Part shown: piece after piece, positions 1 through 9,232 of the stretch
Layout of the letters: each line of letters opens with the position of its first letter
How positions within the stretch are numbered: position 1 is the first letter of the stretch
Source of the DNA: Patescibacteria group bacterium
Lineage (GTDB): Bacteria > Patescibacteriota > Microgenomatia > UBA1406 > GWC2-37-13
Assembly: GCA_026415975.1 (NCBI GenBank)
Contig: JAOAFZ010000006.1
Coordinates: forward strand, 1-64,000
Length of the DNA: 64,000 bases
Direction of reading: 5' to 3'
The notes under the pieces: generated by a model
Database searches by the model: none
The model's input: the letters and a program-made list of their open reading frames with translations, nothing else
What the model was told of the DNA's origin: nothing
Translations under genes and position numbers: made by a program

Positions 1-19
1 AGATGTGTATAAGAGACAG
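1..19. other. Nextera/Tn5 mosaic-end adapter remnant
   Basis: The first 19 bases match the Tn5 mosaic-end sequence used in Nextera libraries exactly. It is library adapter left at the contig edge, not genomic DNA. Genomic sequence starts around base 20, so the first gene is cut here by the library and not by biology. Confidence 0.96.
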
Positions 20-807
20 CTGCCACTGTGTCTGATCCTGTCCGGAAGCTTACCGTTGGTATTCAAACCGATGGTGATCAAGTATTGAAGGGTGCAAATG
101 GTGGAGTAAATTACGCGACAGAGTCGATAGCAGGCAATCCGGTAGTTACACTGGACTCCGTCGGAGGGAAATCGGCGCAGCTTGACCGGGTTGCTCAACA
201 GATCGGTCAGGGTAGTGTTGTAAAACAGGCCTTTGATCTGCAACCGAACGAGTCGTATACTGTCCGGGGGGCATTCGCCGCTACAATGGTGCAGCTTTAC
301 AGCACCGAACTAGCAGTATTTCTGCTGATACTTGGAATAGGATTTATGGGCGGCTTTATTCTAATACGGATACTTACGAAACAATATGTCCGGCGTTTTT
401 TGATAACCAGGAAGAACTCCTTCCCGATTCAGAATATGCTGGTTGCTATTCTTGCTGGGTCGGGATCAGCGCTGGTAATCGTGTTATACACCGTGCTTGC
501 AGGTATTTTTTATTATCTCTTCTCCATCAATCTCTACGGTCACGCGCTCACCATGTTTCTGGGACTTTGTCTGTTTATTGTTTCTGCCGGTGTATATCTT
601 TTTTTCTTTACGGTACCCGCTCTGGTGGTCGGAATCAGAAAAGGACTATGGACAGGAGTTGTAACTGCATTCATAACGCTCTCCATTTTGGTTGGTATTT
701 CTATCATAATCCTGGTATTCACTCTTCTTTTCCGGGCTCCTCCTCAGGATTACCCGTTGTACCGGATGTCCTCTGATGAAGCTCCGGCAGTCGATATGAC
801 AAAATAG
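20..807 (+). CDS. membrane protein, C-terminal part (5' truncated)
   Basis: The frame is open from the adapter junction; a GTG at 28 is an internal codon that happens to allow a start, so the true start lies outside the window. About 90 residues of probably extracytoplasmic, polar sequence are followed by roughly four hydrophobic segments and a short acidic tail ending in AVDMTK. A basic stretch (RILTKQYVRRFLITRK) after the first segment suggests a cytoplasmic loop. I do not recognise the family and see no catalytic motif. It lies 24 bp upstream of dprA, which has its own promoter, so co-transcription is not required. Confidence 0.75.
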
Positions 808-824
808 TGATATTATTGTATAAT
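796..824 (+). promoter_or_regulatory. dprA promoter (leaderless type)
   Basis: ATGACA at 796-801, a 17-base spacer, then a perfect TATAAT at 819-824. Only seven bases separate the -10 hexamer from the dprA ATG at 832, so transcription should begin on or within a base or two of the start codon. Confidence 0.8.
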
Positions 825-831
825 AAGTATC

Positions 832-1917
832 ATGACTGTGGAAGAGTATTATCTCGGCTTTTCCTGTTCCTATTGTATCGGGCCGCGGAGGTTTGCCGTA
901 TTGCTCAGTCGGTTTGGCGATCTGGAGTCGGCCTATCATGCACCTGTCGCTGAGTTACGTACGCTGTTTGGCGCACGTATTGCAGCGCACTTCGAGCTGT
1001 TTCGCAGAAAGTTTCTTCCTTCAGAAATCCGGAAGCGCTGTGATGCTGCAGAAATACGTTCTCTTCATAGGGAGCATCCGGATTACCCTTCTTCCCTGAA
1101 ACATCTTTCCGATCCGCCGCTTGTGGTTTTTATCCGAGGTGGAGAAAGGATTCCTGCAGAAAAAGATCCTTCGATTGCAATAGTGGGCACACGGAGACCC
1201 ACCAGCTATGGTAGGTCACTTGCGACTGACTTTTCCCGGGAGCTTTCGAGGCAGGGTGTGCCAATAGTTTCGGGACTCGCCTATGGAATAGATGCTACGG
1301 CACATACTGCCGCACTGGAAAACTCCGGTGTTACCATTGCTGTGTTAGGCTCCGGTGTAGATGCCCCATACCCAAACGGCAACATCAGTCTGGCGAATAA
1401 AATAATCGAATACGGAGGAATTCTTATAAGTGAGTATCCACCGGGAACGCCGCCACGGAAATTCCACTTTGTTCAGCGAAATCGAATTATTGCGGCACTC
1501 TCCCGTGGCGTACTGGTAGTTGAAGGGACCGCATCATCGGGAGCACTTATAACGGCAGAGTTTGCTCTTCAGCTTGGTAGGGAAGTATATGTTGCGCCTA
1601 TGCCACTAAATTCAGAGCTTTCGGTAGCCCCAAACAGCCTTGCACGCAATGGCGCGACAGTAGTTTACGATCCCTCGGACATTTTGCATGACTTAGGTTG
1701 CGTAAACATTTCATCCCCCGGTGCCAAATTCACGGGAAAAGAAGGAACAGAGATGTATAGGCTCCGGAAAGTACTCTTGCGACAGCCTGCTACTCTTACC
1801 GATCTAGCGGCCGAAACCGGGTTACCTGTTTCCGGGCTGGCGGTCGTGCTTACCGAGATGGAGTTGAGCGGTGTGGTGATTCGCGGTTCGGACGGAGCAT
1901 ATCGAGCCGTGACATAG
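832..1917 (+). CDS. dprA: DNA-processing protein DprA
   Basis: DprA/Smf binds incoming single-stranded DNA and loads RecA during natural transformation. The Rossmann-like core is clear: IAIVGTRRPTSYG, then SGLAYGIDATAH, AVLGSGVDAPYP, FVQRNRIIAALS and EGTASSGALITAEFA. N-terminal helical residues (~1-80) and a C-terminal winged-helix region (~300-361) complete the usual architecture at a normal length of 361 aa. The ATG lies seven bases after a TATAAT, which fixes the start. Together with comEA/comEC (22 kb) and prepilin peptidase (40 kb) it points to a working DNA-uptake route. The next gene, tatD, starts 14 bases after the stop with its own -10 box. Confidence 0.95.
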   Translation: MTVEEYYLGFSCSYCIGPRRFAVLLSRFGDLESAYHAPVAELRTLFGARIAAHFELFRRKFLPSEIRKRCDAAEIRSLHREHPDYPSSLKHLSDPPLVVFIRGGERIPAEKDPSIAIVGTRRPTSYGRSLATDFSRELSRQGVPIVSGLAYGIDATAHTAALENSGVTIAVLGSGVDAPYPNGNISLANKIIEYGGILISEYPPGTPPRKFHFVQRNRIIAALSRGVLVVEGTASSGALITAEFALQLGREVYVAPMPLNSELSVAPNSLARNGATVVYDPSDILHDLGCVNISSPGAKFTGKEGTEMYRLRKVLLRQPATLTDLAAETGLPVSGLAVVLTEMELSGVVIRGSDGAYRAVT

Positions 1918-1931
1918 GGTACAATAGGAGG

Positions 1932-2777
1932 ATGTTTGATACTCACTGTCACCTAAATTTTAAGGCGTACCGTAAAAATCTCGCTGATGTGATTGCCCGT
2001 ACAAGGAGAGCCGGAATTAATAAAGTGGTCATTCCGGGAACGAATGTAGAGACATCTCGGGGCGCGGTACAGATCGCAAGTGCAGAGCAGGGCCTGTATG
2101 CTGCAACAGGAATACACCCCCATCACGTTTTTGAGTTATACGTTAAGCTAGAAAAAGGAGCGGGATTTGACGAAGTTGTGGGAAATGAATTGCAGGAAAT
2201 ACGGTCTTTACTGAGAGAAAAATCTGTTGTTGCTGTCGGTGAAGTCGGACTGGACAGGCACATGTATATTCAGACAAAGTACGCAGAGTATCGAGTCACG
2301 GAGGAATTTATTGATATTCAAAAAAAAGTTATGGAGCAGCACATTTTGCTTGCAATAGAACATAACCTGTCCCTTATTATTCACAACCGGGAGGCAGCTG
2401 AAGATATGCTTTCGGTACTACGGTCGGTATGGGACAGTTCTCTTCGGGGTCGTACGGTATTTCACTGTTGTGAGGCAAACTCAGATTTACTACAGTTTGC
2501 TTGTGAAAATGAGGTTTTTATCGGAGTTGACGGAGATATTACGTATTCCGACATTAAACGGGAATTTATAAGAAGAGTTCCCCGAAAACTACTGGTGCTG
2601 GAAACAGACGGCCCGTACCTTCTACCGGAGCCGCTTCGAAGCAGAAAAGAGTATCCGAACGCCCCTTATAATCTACCGGTGATAGCACAAAAGGTTGCAG
2701 AATGGCGCGAAGAACCAGTTGCAGAGGTAGAGTATTATACTGGTGAAAATGCAGACCGTCTTTTTTCTCTAACTTAG
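1932..2777 (+). CDS. tatD: TatD-family metal-dependent DNase
   Basis: TatD hydrolases are TIM-barrel metalloenzymes with 3'-5' exonuclease or DNase activity in DNA repair. Seen here: the N-terminal metal site FDTHCHLN, the GEVGLD strand with the metal-binding Glu, a central IIHNREA histidine and the C-terminal ETDGPYLLPEP aspartate. The length of 281 aa is slightly longer than the usual ~260. A TACAAT hexamer at 1920-1925 ends six bases before the ATG. The intervening AGGAGG is directly against the start codon, too close to act as a normal ribosome-binding site. Exact substrate is unknown. Confidence 0.92.
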   Translation: MFDTHCHLNFKAYRKNLADVIARTRRAGINKVVIPGTNVETSRGAVQIASAEQGLYAATGIHPHHVFELYVKLEKGAGFDEVVGNELQEIRSLLREKSVVAVGEVGLDRHMYIQTKYAEYRVTEEFIDIQKKVMEQHILLAIEHNLSLIIHNREAAEDMLSVLRSVWDSSLRGRTVFHCCEANSDLLQFACENEVFIGVDGDITYSDIKREFIRRVPRKLLVLETDGPYLLPEPLRSRKEYPNAPYNLPVIAQKVAEWREEPVAEVEYYTGENADRLFSLT

Positions 2778-2822
2778 AGGAGGTTTCAATTGAAGTTTTT
2801 TTACGGGAATTAAATAAACCGG

Positions 2823-3023
2823 TTACATGTAGAGAAAGCTTAGCGTCATGGCAATCACGAATCCGGTCTCGTAGGAGCCCATCCAGGCACCAACGGCACC
2901 TCCCAGCACAAAAGTACCGATCATCAGGAAAAAATCAAATCCCATCTCATTCTTCCCGTTGAGCGCCAGTTGGAAAAGCAGAATGTATACGGTTGAGAAG
3001 ACTGTATACGTGAGTAAATCCAT
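2823..3023 (-). CDS. small two-span membrane protein
   Basis: A 66-aa protein with two hydrophobic segments separated by a short polar loop (NGKNEMG). No family recognised. A TACAAT -10 hexamer (3034 to 3029) straddles the stop codon of the upstream glycosyltransferase gene and ends five bases before this ATG, so the gene can be expressed separately although it sits in the same operon line. AAGGA is pressed against the ATG and is unlikely to be a ribosome-binding site. Confidence 0.6.
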   Translation of the reverse strand: MDLLTYTVFSTVYILLFQLALNGKNEMGFDFFLMIGTFVLGGAVGAWMGSYETGFVIAMTLSFLYM

Positions 3024-3026
3024 TCC

Positions 3027-4088
3027 TTATTGTACCTTCCCGAACTCCGAAGCAATCTGAGAAAAATCCTTTTTAAAGGAAGTAGGAGTAAATCGCCGGA
3101 TTGAACGACGGGCTGCGGTTGCAAGCCGTTTTCTGGTCTCAGGCAGAAGTATGTGTTTTATTTGATCAGCTATGTCTACCGGATCCTCCGGATCTGCAAA
3201 TAATGCAGAATCACCGGCAACCTCACGCGAGACCGGAATATCTCCGAGAACTGACGGGCATCCTGCATGAGCTGCTTCTAGATACGGGAAGCCAAAGCCC
3301 TCGTCTCGTGATACGGCAAGACAAGCCCAAGCAGACTTGTACAACAGTGCAAGACGGTCATCGCTTACAAACCCCTCAAGGATGAATCGAGGGTCATCGT
3401 CTATTTCCTCGCTAAAGGCTGCCAGTTCTGCCAGCCAGGGGTGATGCCGCCTGCTGCGTGCAAGCGCATGTAGCCGGGGACGGCTAAAAAGGCTGCCGGC
3501 GAAGACAACAGGAACATCTGCGATTTTTGCTGCTCTGGCAATATGAACCAGATTCTTATTCCAGGTTGCGTCACCAACATAGAGGAAGAACGGTTTCCGG
3601 GGGAAGGTATCCTGTACCTCGCCGGAGGTATCCGGAGCACTTTTCAGCGCATGAAACAATGATTGCGAAATGACTGGGTAAACAACTCTAATTTTATCTT
3701 CTGGAAAGCCGAGAAAGTTCTTAATATCTGATTTACTTGCCTCCGAGTCGGTAATTATGCCGTCAAAGTTATTTAGGAGAAGCCGGTTTGTGAAGGACAT
3801 CAGCTGGCCACGTATACCAGCCGGAAAATGCCGGGGATATTTTTGCGGAATAAGATCGTGAATTACTGCAAGCTGTACCCTGGCAATCTTTCGTATTGAA
3901 AGCGGCCTCGAGAGAAAGTTATAAAAAGGAACCAAAAAGACAGCATCTTCTGGGACATTTTGTATCGAGCTAACAAACTTCGCGCCTGAAATATAGTCAC
4001 GAAGTAATGAAACGTACCTGCCAACTCCTCGAACGCTACTTGACGTGTCGGATTTTGTAGGATCATATATTACAAACGGGCGGTGCAT
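3027..4088 (-). CDS. glycosyltransferase, GT4-like
   Basis: Probably transfers a sugar from an NDP-sugar to a cell-envelope glycan. The GT-B fold is indicated by an N-terminal GVGRYV motif, a central FFLYVGDATWNKN (start of the nucleotide-binding half) and the C-terminal DEGFGFPYLEAAHAG block containing the E-x7-E-type motif of GT4 enzymes. The 353-aa length is typical. I place the start at 4088 because a TATACT hexamer (4100 to 4095) ends six bases before it; the frame could extend further upstream but with no protein similarity there. Acceptor and donor cannot be told. Confidence 0.85.
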   Translation of the reverse strand: MHRPFVIYDPTKSDTSSSVRGVGRYVSLLRDYISGAKFVSSIQNVPEDAVFLVPFYNFLSRPLSIRKIARVQLAVIHDLIPQKYPRHFPAGIRGQLMSFTNRLLLNNFDGIITDSEASKSDIKNFLGFPEDKIRVVYPVISQSLFHALKSAPDTSGEVQDTFPRKPFFLYVGDATWNKNLVHIARAAKIADVPVVFAGSLFSRPRLHALARSRRHHPWLAELAAFSEEIDDDPRFILEGFVSDDRLALLYKSAWACLAVSRDEGFGFPYLEAAHAGCPSVLGDIPVSREVAGDSALFADPEDPVDIADQIKHILLPETRKRLATAARRSIRRFTPTSFKKDFSQIASEFGKVQ

Positions 4089-4433
4089 GCTAGTAGTATA
4101 ACTTAAAATGTAGTGTACGGTGGGTTCTAAAGATAGCTTCGGTTTTTTGAGTGATGAATGTAAAATGCGTATTTGGACAGTCCTATCTGCTGTAAGTGCT
4201 TTAATTTGACACATAAAATAATTATTTGAACGAATAAACAGTTAAATATCGATAATACAAATAATTCTAATTTGGTTAGAGCGTTTTAGCTATCACAACA
4301 GCCTAAAGACTTAATAGTACTACTCGCCTTTCTTTTTCTGTAATGTTGAAGATACTCCTTTCGGGGAAAATGCGGGAATTATTTACTGAAGAAGAGAGAG
4401 TTCGACCATAAAATTGAGGGATAATATGATTAT
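4089..4433. other. AT-rich intergenic stretch, no gene seen
   Basis: The 345 bases between the glycosyltransferase start and the 3' end of folA hold the glycosyltransferase's -10 hexamer at 4095-4100. Beyond that I see no convincing gene, tRNA or hairpin. The sequence is distinctly more AT-rich than the flanking genes. Confidence 0.5.
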
Positions 4434-4946
4434 TTAGGGCTTCCTATTAGCATTATCACGGTTACGAATAATATCAACAAACCGGTAAGGCACAGGATTG
4501 CTACCTCCGTACACATCAGATATTACACGTCCGAAATTAGTATAGTCGGGGAAGTAAGTATCACCTTCGCAGTACTGGTCAATGATAGTAAGATATAGCT
4601 TGTCCAGTTGCTCCCAATAAGTTCTATACAGCTCCCCGCCCCCGATTATAAATATTTCCGATGTGTTTGTTGCGAGTGCAACCTCTAATGCAGCCTGCGG
4701 AGTGTGTGAAACTTTACATCCATTCATCTGAAATGATCTATCACGGGTTAAAATAATGTTTAGCCTGTTCGGAAGCGGTTTACCAATGGATTCAAACGTT
4801 TTTCTTCCCATAATGACTGGCTTTCCAGTAGTAAGATGTTTAAACCTTTTAAGGTCTTCCGGTATATGAAATAACAACTTATTATCTTTACCCAAGGCCC
4901 TGTTAGATGATATTGCGGCGATCGCACTCAGTTGGATATTACTCAT
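4434..4946 (-). CDS. folA: dihydrofolate reductase
   Basis: Reduces dihydrofolate to tetrahydrofolate with NADPH, regenerating the cofactor consumed by thymidylate synthase. Family hallmarks are present in order: IAAISSNRALGKDN near the N-terminus, PEDLKRFK (active-site acidic residue), VIMGRKTFESIGKPLPNR and the NADPH-binding IIGGGELY. The start at 4946 gives a standard 170-aa protein beginning MSNIQLSAI; a TACAAT lies nine bases upstream. It lies downstream of thyA on the same strand, a common pairing, and is AT-rich like the surrounding segment. Confidence 0.95.
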   Translation of the reverse strand: MSNIQLSAIAAISSNRALGKDNKLLFHIPEDLKRFKHLTTGKPVIMGRKTFESIGKPLPNRLNIILTRDRSFQMNGCKVSHTPQAALEVALATNTSEIFIIGGGELYRTYWEQLDKLYLTIIDQYCEGDTYFPDYTNFGRVISDVYGGSNPVPYRFVDIIRNRDNANRKP

Positions 4947-5118
4947 ATACGTCGAATTGTACACCCTTGCTAGATTCTTCACCAGTCGTATTATCCGGTA
5001 ATGTGCTTTTTTGATCAGTTTCTCTAAAGCTTGCTATTAAGACCCGGAAGATATTCATCTATATATGTATTATATTGAGTAATAGTATATATATTGCTAT
5101 CTAAAAAAGTTTAATTTG

Positions 5119-6060
5119 TTAGAAACCCCCAACAACGGTAACCTCTCCTTTTAATGGAGGGTGCGGATTATAATTTGTTATATGAAAATCTTCATACCTG
5201 AATTCGTCTATGCTTGTTGCATCAGTCTTAATGCTCATTTGGGGTAATGGCCTCGGTTTTCTTTTTATCTGCGTTCGCACTTGATCAAAGTGATTGCTAT
5301 ATATGTGGGCGTCGCCAAAAGTATGGATAAATTCCCCCAATTCCAATTGACACACGTGAGCGACCATTAAAGTTAATAGTGAATAGCTTGCGATATTAAA
5401 CGGAACACCCAGAAACATATCTGCACTTCTTTGATAAAGCTGAAGAGACAACTTATTATCACGAACATTAAACTGAAACATTGTGTGGCACGGAGGTAAT
5501 GCGACCGATTTTTCACGGGATGCGGCCATTTCGTAAATAAATTCCGGGTTCCAGGCTGACACAACAATCGATTTACGGTAGGGAGTGGTTTTGAGTTCAT
5601 TTATAGCCCAGCCAAGTTGATCAATTTCACGTCCGTCCGAGGTTGGCCAGCGGCGCCATTGGACACCGTAAACATTTCCAAGCTCACCCCATTTTTCGGC
5701 AAATTTACTATCATCCCGTATTTTCTCGATAAAAGCCTCCTGGGAAAGTTCCGGCTGGGTACCATCCTTTACGGCTGCAACATAATTTTTGTACGCCCAC
5801 TCATCCCAGATATGTACATTATTATCAACAAGATATTTTATGTTCGAACTGCCTTGAATGAACCAGAGCAGCTCATGAATAATTCCACGTAAGAACACTT
5901 TTTTAGTAGTAAGTAGAGGAAACCCTTTAGATAAATCAAAGCGCATCTGTCTTCCGAATACACTTCGAATAGTCATGTCTGTACCAAATACAGGCTTCTC
6001 GGTTCCGTTCTCTAAAATGTCCTTCATGAGGTTTAGGTACTGTAGCTCGGGATGATTCAT
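5119..6060 (-). CDS. thyA: thymidylate synthase
   Basis: Methylates dUMP to dTMP using methylene-tetrahydrofolate. The catalytic cysteine sits in ALPPCHTMFQF. Other conserved blocks are the N-terminal arginine loop (DMTIRSVFGRQMRFDL), WGELGNVYGVQWR, QRSADMFLGVPFNIASY and the C-terminal YNPHPPLKG. Length 313 aa, including the insert typical of longer ThyA proteins. I choose the ATG at 6060 because a TAGAAT hexamer (6072 to 6067) ends six bases before it; an in-frame ATG two codons upstream overlaps that hexamer. Divergent from the CYTH gene. Confidence 0.96.
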   Translation of the reverse strand: MNHPELQYLNLMKDILENGTEKPVFGTDMTIRSVFGRQMRFDLSKGFPLLTTKKVFLRGIIHELLWFIQGSSNIKYLVDNNVHIWDEWAYKNYVAAVKDGTQPELSQEAFIEKIRDDSKFAEKWGELGNVYGVQWRRWPTSDGREIDQLGWAINELKTTPYRKSIVVSAWNPEFIYEMAASREKSVALPPCHTMFQFNVRDNKLSLQLYQRSADMFLGVPFNIASYSLLTLMVAHVCQLELGEFIHTFGDAHIYSNHFDQVRTQIKRKPRPLPQMSIKTDATSIDEFRYEDFHITNYNPHPPLKGEVTVVGGF

Positions 6061-6139
6061 GCCCACATTCTACACCGGTGTAATACCTTCTGCAAATCAG
6101 GGAAGATTTTACGCAATACATCAGCTATAATCATATCCA

Positions 6140-6820
6140 ATGAAAACCAATCAGGTAGAAGTAGAGATCAAGACACTCGTTGGATCGAAAGAGGCTCAGG
6201 AAAGCCTTATAGCACGTATGAGAAAGATATATCCAAAACTCACGCTGAAGAAAAAAGAAAGTCAATTGAACCATTACTTCACGGATGGGAACTATGACAA
6301 GTTGTACAAGAATTTAACTCCATATATACCACAGGTAGATCAAGAACGCTTTCGGGAAATTGTTCTTCAGGGGAAGAACCATTCAGTACGAACTAGAAAA
6401 ACTGATTCTGAGGTACTGTTTATAATTAAGGCTTCCCGTGATCAGACAACAAGTGAAAATGGTACAGCTAGAACTGAGTTCGAGGTACCGGTTGAACTAG
6501 ATATCAACGAACTTGATGCGTTACTGCTGAGATCAGGATTCCAGTATCAGGCCAAATGGTCCCGGGAGCGTCAGGAGTACCAATATAAAGAATATTCAGT
6601 AAGCATCGATAAAAATGCGGGGTACGGGTACCTTGCGGAGTTTGAACGCCTGGTACCACCGGATTCGGACATTGAAGGCGTAAAACGTGAAATTAGGGCA
6701 GAAATGTCAATTTTGAGCCTTGTAGAGCTCCCTCAAGAAAGACTTGCCCGTATGTTCGAGTACTACAATAAACACTGGCCGGAATACTACGGCACTGAAA
6801 AAACGTTCGTGATTGAATAA
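6140..6820 (+). CDS. CYTH-domain phosphohydrolase/cyclase-like protein
   Basis: CYTH proteins bind triphosphates inside a beta-barrel; members include class IV adenylate cyclases, thiamine triphosphatases and inorganic triphosphatases. The diagnostic ExExK motif is at the N-terminus (VEVEIKT). Alternating charged strands follow (VRTRKT, FIIKASRD, TEFEVPVE) and a late tyrosine/glutamate strand YLAEFE. The length of 226 aa is in range. TATAAT at 6126-6131 ends eight bases before the ATG. The substrate cannot be assigned from sequence alone. Confidence 0.85.
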   Translation: MKTNQVEVEIKTLVGSKEAQESLIARMRKIYPKLTLKKKESQLNHYFTDGNYDKLYKNLTPYIPQVDQERFREIVLQGKNHSVRTRKTDSEVLFIIKASRDQTTSENGTARTEFEVPVELDINELDALLLRSGFQYQAKWSRERQEYQYKEYSVSIDKNAGYGYLAEFERLVPPDSDIEGVKREIRAEMSILSLVELPQERLARMFEYYNKHWPEYYGTEKTFVIE

Positions 6821-8299
6821 TCTATTTTCGCCTTAAGTCAGCCTGCCTCACAGTTAATGTAGACCTTGGCACTGGCAACTTTGAATGCCAGATTAAGTAC
6901 AAATTGGATCACGATAGGATTGTTGGTGTGTCTTTCAGATGAAGCGGAAGCCGCTTGAATATAAGTATATTCGGGCAATCAAGCTTAAGTAAAATCAGGC
7001 TTGAGTAAAATGAGCGGGCACTTTATTAGTTGTATATTTACAGTGTAAAGTGTATTCCAGCCAATGATGGTGTCCGGTATTTTACCATATAGATAATAAT
7101 CTACTCGACATCACTTATAAGTACACATCAATACACTACTCCGGTATACTATTTTTTGGATGTGCATACTACTTTGGTACGTGTGGATAATTTGTGTATA
7201 AATAATCAGTGTAAGGTGCGGAAAAAACGCAAATTGCCCCCCAACTTCTTGCGGGAATTTTATCGTTGAGAGTAAAAAAGTTGCTACCCGCTGCTGTACG
7301 TTACTCTCACAGCAATTCTCTGTTCAATGTTAAATCCAGTAGGTTAGCAGGTTCCGGAACGGAACGCTTAGTTGAAGTGTACCTGTCGGCCATTTCATTC
7401 AGTAATTGAAGTAGAAGTTTTCTCGAGAATGTAAAACTTTGCGGATGATTAATACAGACAGGAGCGGATGAAGTGTTGTTTAGACTGTTATAACAGTGCC
7501 TAAAGATGCAAACGGAGACTTAGCACGATGTGTGTGTATCTGCTATATATATGGCTATGCGGGTGACGAATATATCGTGCTGTTGTAGCAAGCCTTTATG
7601 TTCAATGACTACTGATATTACCGTCGAATGCCGGGTAAAACCAGTGTATCTATGGAATAACGATGGAAAAACAGAGAAAAATAAAAAATAATAATAACCC
7701 ATATAAATATTGATCTGCTGTCAAGTATTTTATAATCTATTTCTATACGTCAGAAATGTATTAGGAGAAATAACTGGAAAATATCCACATTTTTCAAAAA
7801 TAGCTTCTTCGTAACATAAACAGAGATAAGAATACTTTAGCAGTCAAAAGTATAAATTGCTATTACTAGTACGTTACTGTATCAGCAATAGCATAAAAAT
7901 TACGCACGTTCAGGTACTTGCTTGCACACCATTACGTATCTGTTACGTACGCAATAATAGCTGTATCAGTAAGAATGGTATAGTTATTTCTCTTTTACAC
8001 AGTGTGTTCCCTTCTCAAAAGAGATGATTTTTTTGCTATTGTTCTCTTTCCTGTTTCCGAAGAAATTCTGGAAAAATAAGGAAACGAGAACCGATACCAG
8101 TCAAAAAAAGTGCAAATAACTTATGTTCTTGCGGAACATATGGCTATGCAGGCTTAGACAAGCCTCAGAAACAATAATTCAATCACAAATCAACCAAATT
8201 ATAGATAATAAGTCAGTACAGCGTCAAGTAGTAAAAAAATTCAATGGAGGCTCTGTATAGAGTACTATTAAAGAACTGCACTCAGGGTGCGTCTAATCT
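6821..8299. other. 1.48-kb AT-rich non-coding region with DnaA-box-like sites
   Basis: No convincing gene on either strand; the only open frame of note (60 codons at 7520-7702, minus) has no start context. Seen instead: TGTGGATAA at 7182-7190, a perfect DnaA box in reverse orientation; TGTGTATAA at 7193-7201 and ATATCCACA at 7781-7789, each one base from consensus; a 14-base near-repeat with 16-base period at 6982-6995 and 6998-7011; and inverted repeats at 6949-6963, 7351-7365 (GTTCCG/CGGAAC), 8122-8140 (TATGTTC/GAACATA) and 8150-8165 (AGGCTT/AAGCCT). It could be a replication origin, an RNA locus or decayed DNA. Confidence 0.55.
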
Positions 8300-9232
8300 T
8301 CAGAGATATACTTTCAGAAAGGTCTGAAACGGAACCGGGTTTTTACCTTCAAGTTGTACATGAGTAATACAGCACCCGGGTTTGGTAAGGTCGAGCGCTA
8401 CTATCTTCAAACGCCGCTCCTGACCGTGTATAGGTACTTTGGTCCAGAGTCCCGGCCACCCGTACAGTGCACGATACGCGGAGCGTACAAGCTCTGCTGC
8501 ATCTCGAGAAGGCGGTGCAGGAAGGGAATTCCTGCTATACCAGTATTTCAGAGGCGCAATGTACTCGGAGGCCGAAGCATTATGCCCGCACAATGCTTTT
8601 TGTAATAGTGAATATGGTATATATCCGTCGTTTTTCTGTATCAGCCTAGTATAGGTCGCATCAGAATGATTTTGAGGCTTTGCCTGAATATGGCCGTTTC
8701 TTTTTAGTTCAAGCAGTGCTTTGAGTATGAGCCTGTTTGCAATCGCGGGTACTTTATTTTCAATATCAGCGCGAGTATCTTCTCGGGAAAATGGAAGGAA
8801 ACTGGTTTTTATTATACCGCCATGATCCAGTTCTTCATCCATCTGTATCAGAGTAACAGCACTTGAAGCATCACCCAGAAGCAGAGGAAAAGCAATAGGA
8901 GAAGCCCCGCGATAGTGAGGAAGGTGAGATGGATGAACGTTCCAGAAACCGTGCTTGGGGCTAAGTAGAGCCCATTGTGGAATAATTACTCCGAACGCGA
9001 AAAGTATCGCCAGGTCTACCGGTTTTTCTTTTAGTACACGAAGATCGAAGTATACGGGCAGTCCCAATTCTTTCGCCGTATGTGAAACCGCAGAGGGTGT
9101 GAGGATTTTTTTTCTACCAACTGGTTTATCCGGCCGGGTAATAACGTATGATACGGTGAGGTTCGTGTCTTTACTGAGAAGCCGGAGTAGCTCTCCTGCG
9201 AATACGGGCGTTCCAAGGAAAGCTATTTTCAT
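8300..9232 (-). CDS. fmt: methionyl-tRNA formyltransferase
   Basis: Formylates initiator Met-tRNA using 10-formyl-tetrahydrofolate. The N-terminal Rossmann strand MKIAFLGTPVFAG, the catalytic Asn-His pair in FWNVHPSHLPHYRGASPI and the distal Asp in MDEELDHGG are all visible. The C-terminal ~100 residues form the tRNA-binding OB-like domain. The 310-aa length is normal. The ATG overlaps the stop of the upstream gene by four bases (ATGA), so translation is probably coupled. Retention of fmt is notable because leaderless initiation in bacteria is thought to favour fMet-tRNA-loaded ribosomes. Confidence 0.94.
   Translation of the reverse strand: MKIAFLGTPVFAGELLRLLSKDTNLTVSYVITRPDKPVGRKKILTPSAVSHTAKELGLPVYFDLRVLKEKPVDLAILFAFGVIIPQWALLSPKHGFWNVHPSHLPHYRGASPIAFPLLLGDASSAVTLIQMDEELDHGGIIKTSFLPFSREDTRADIENKVPAIANRLILKALLELKRNGHIQAKPQNHSDATYTRLIQKNDGYIPYSLLQKALCGHNASASEYIAPLKYWYSRNSLPAPPSRDAAELVRSAYRALYGWPGLWTKVPIHGQERRLKIVALDLTKPGCCITHVQLEGKNPVPFQTFLKVYL

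Noticed and set aside
1926-1931. AGGAGG before tatD as a Shine-Dalgarno site
   Set aside because: It touches the ATG with no spacer, too close for normal ribosome binding, and the TACAAT six bases upstream explains initiation better.
7520-7702. 60-codon open frame on the minus strand in the AT-rich gap
   Set aside because: No -10 element at the usual distance, no recognisable domain and composition like the surrounding non-coding DNA.
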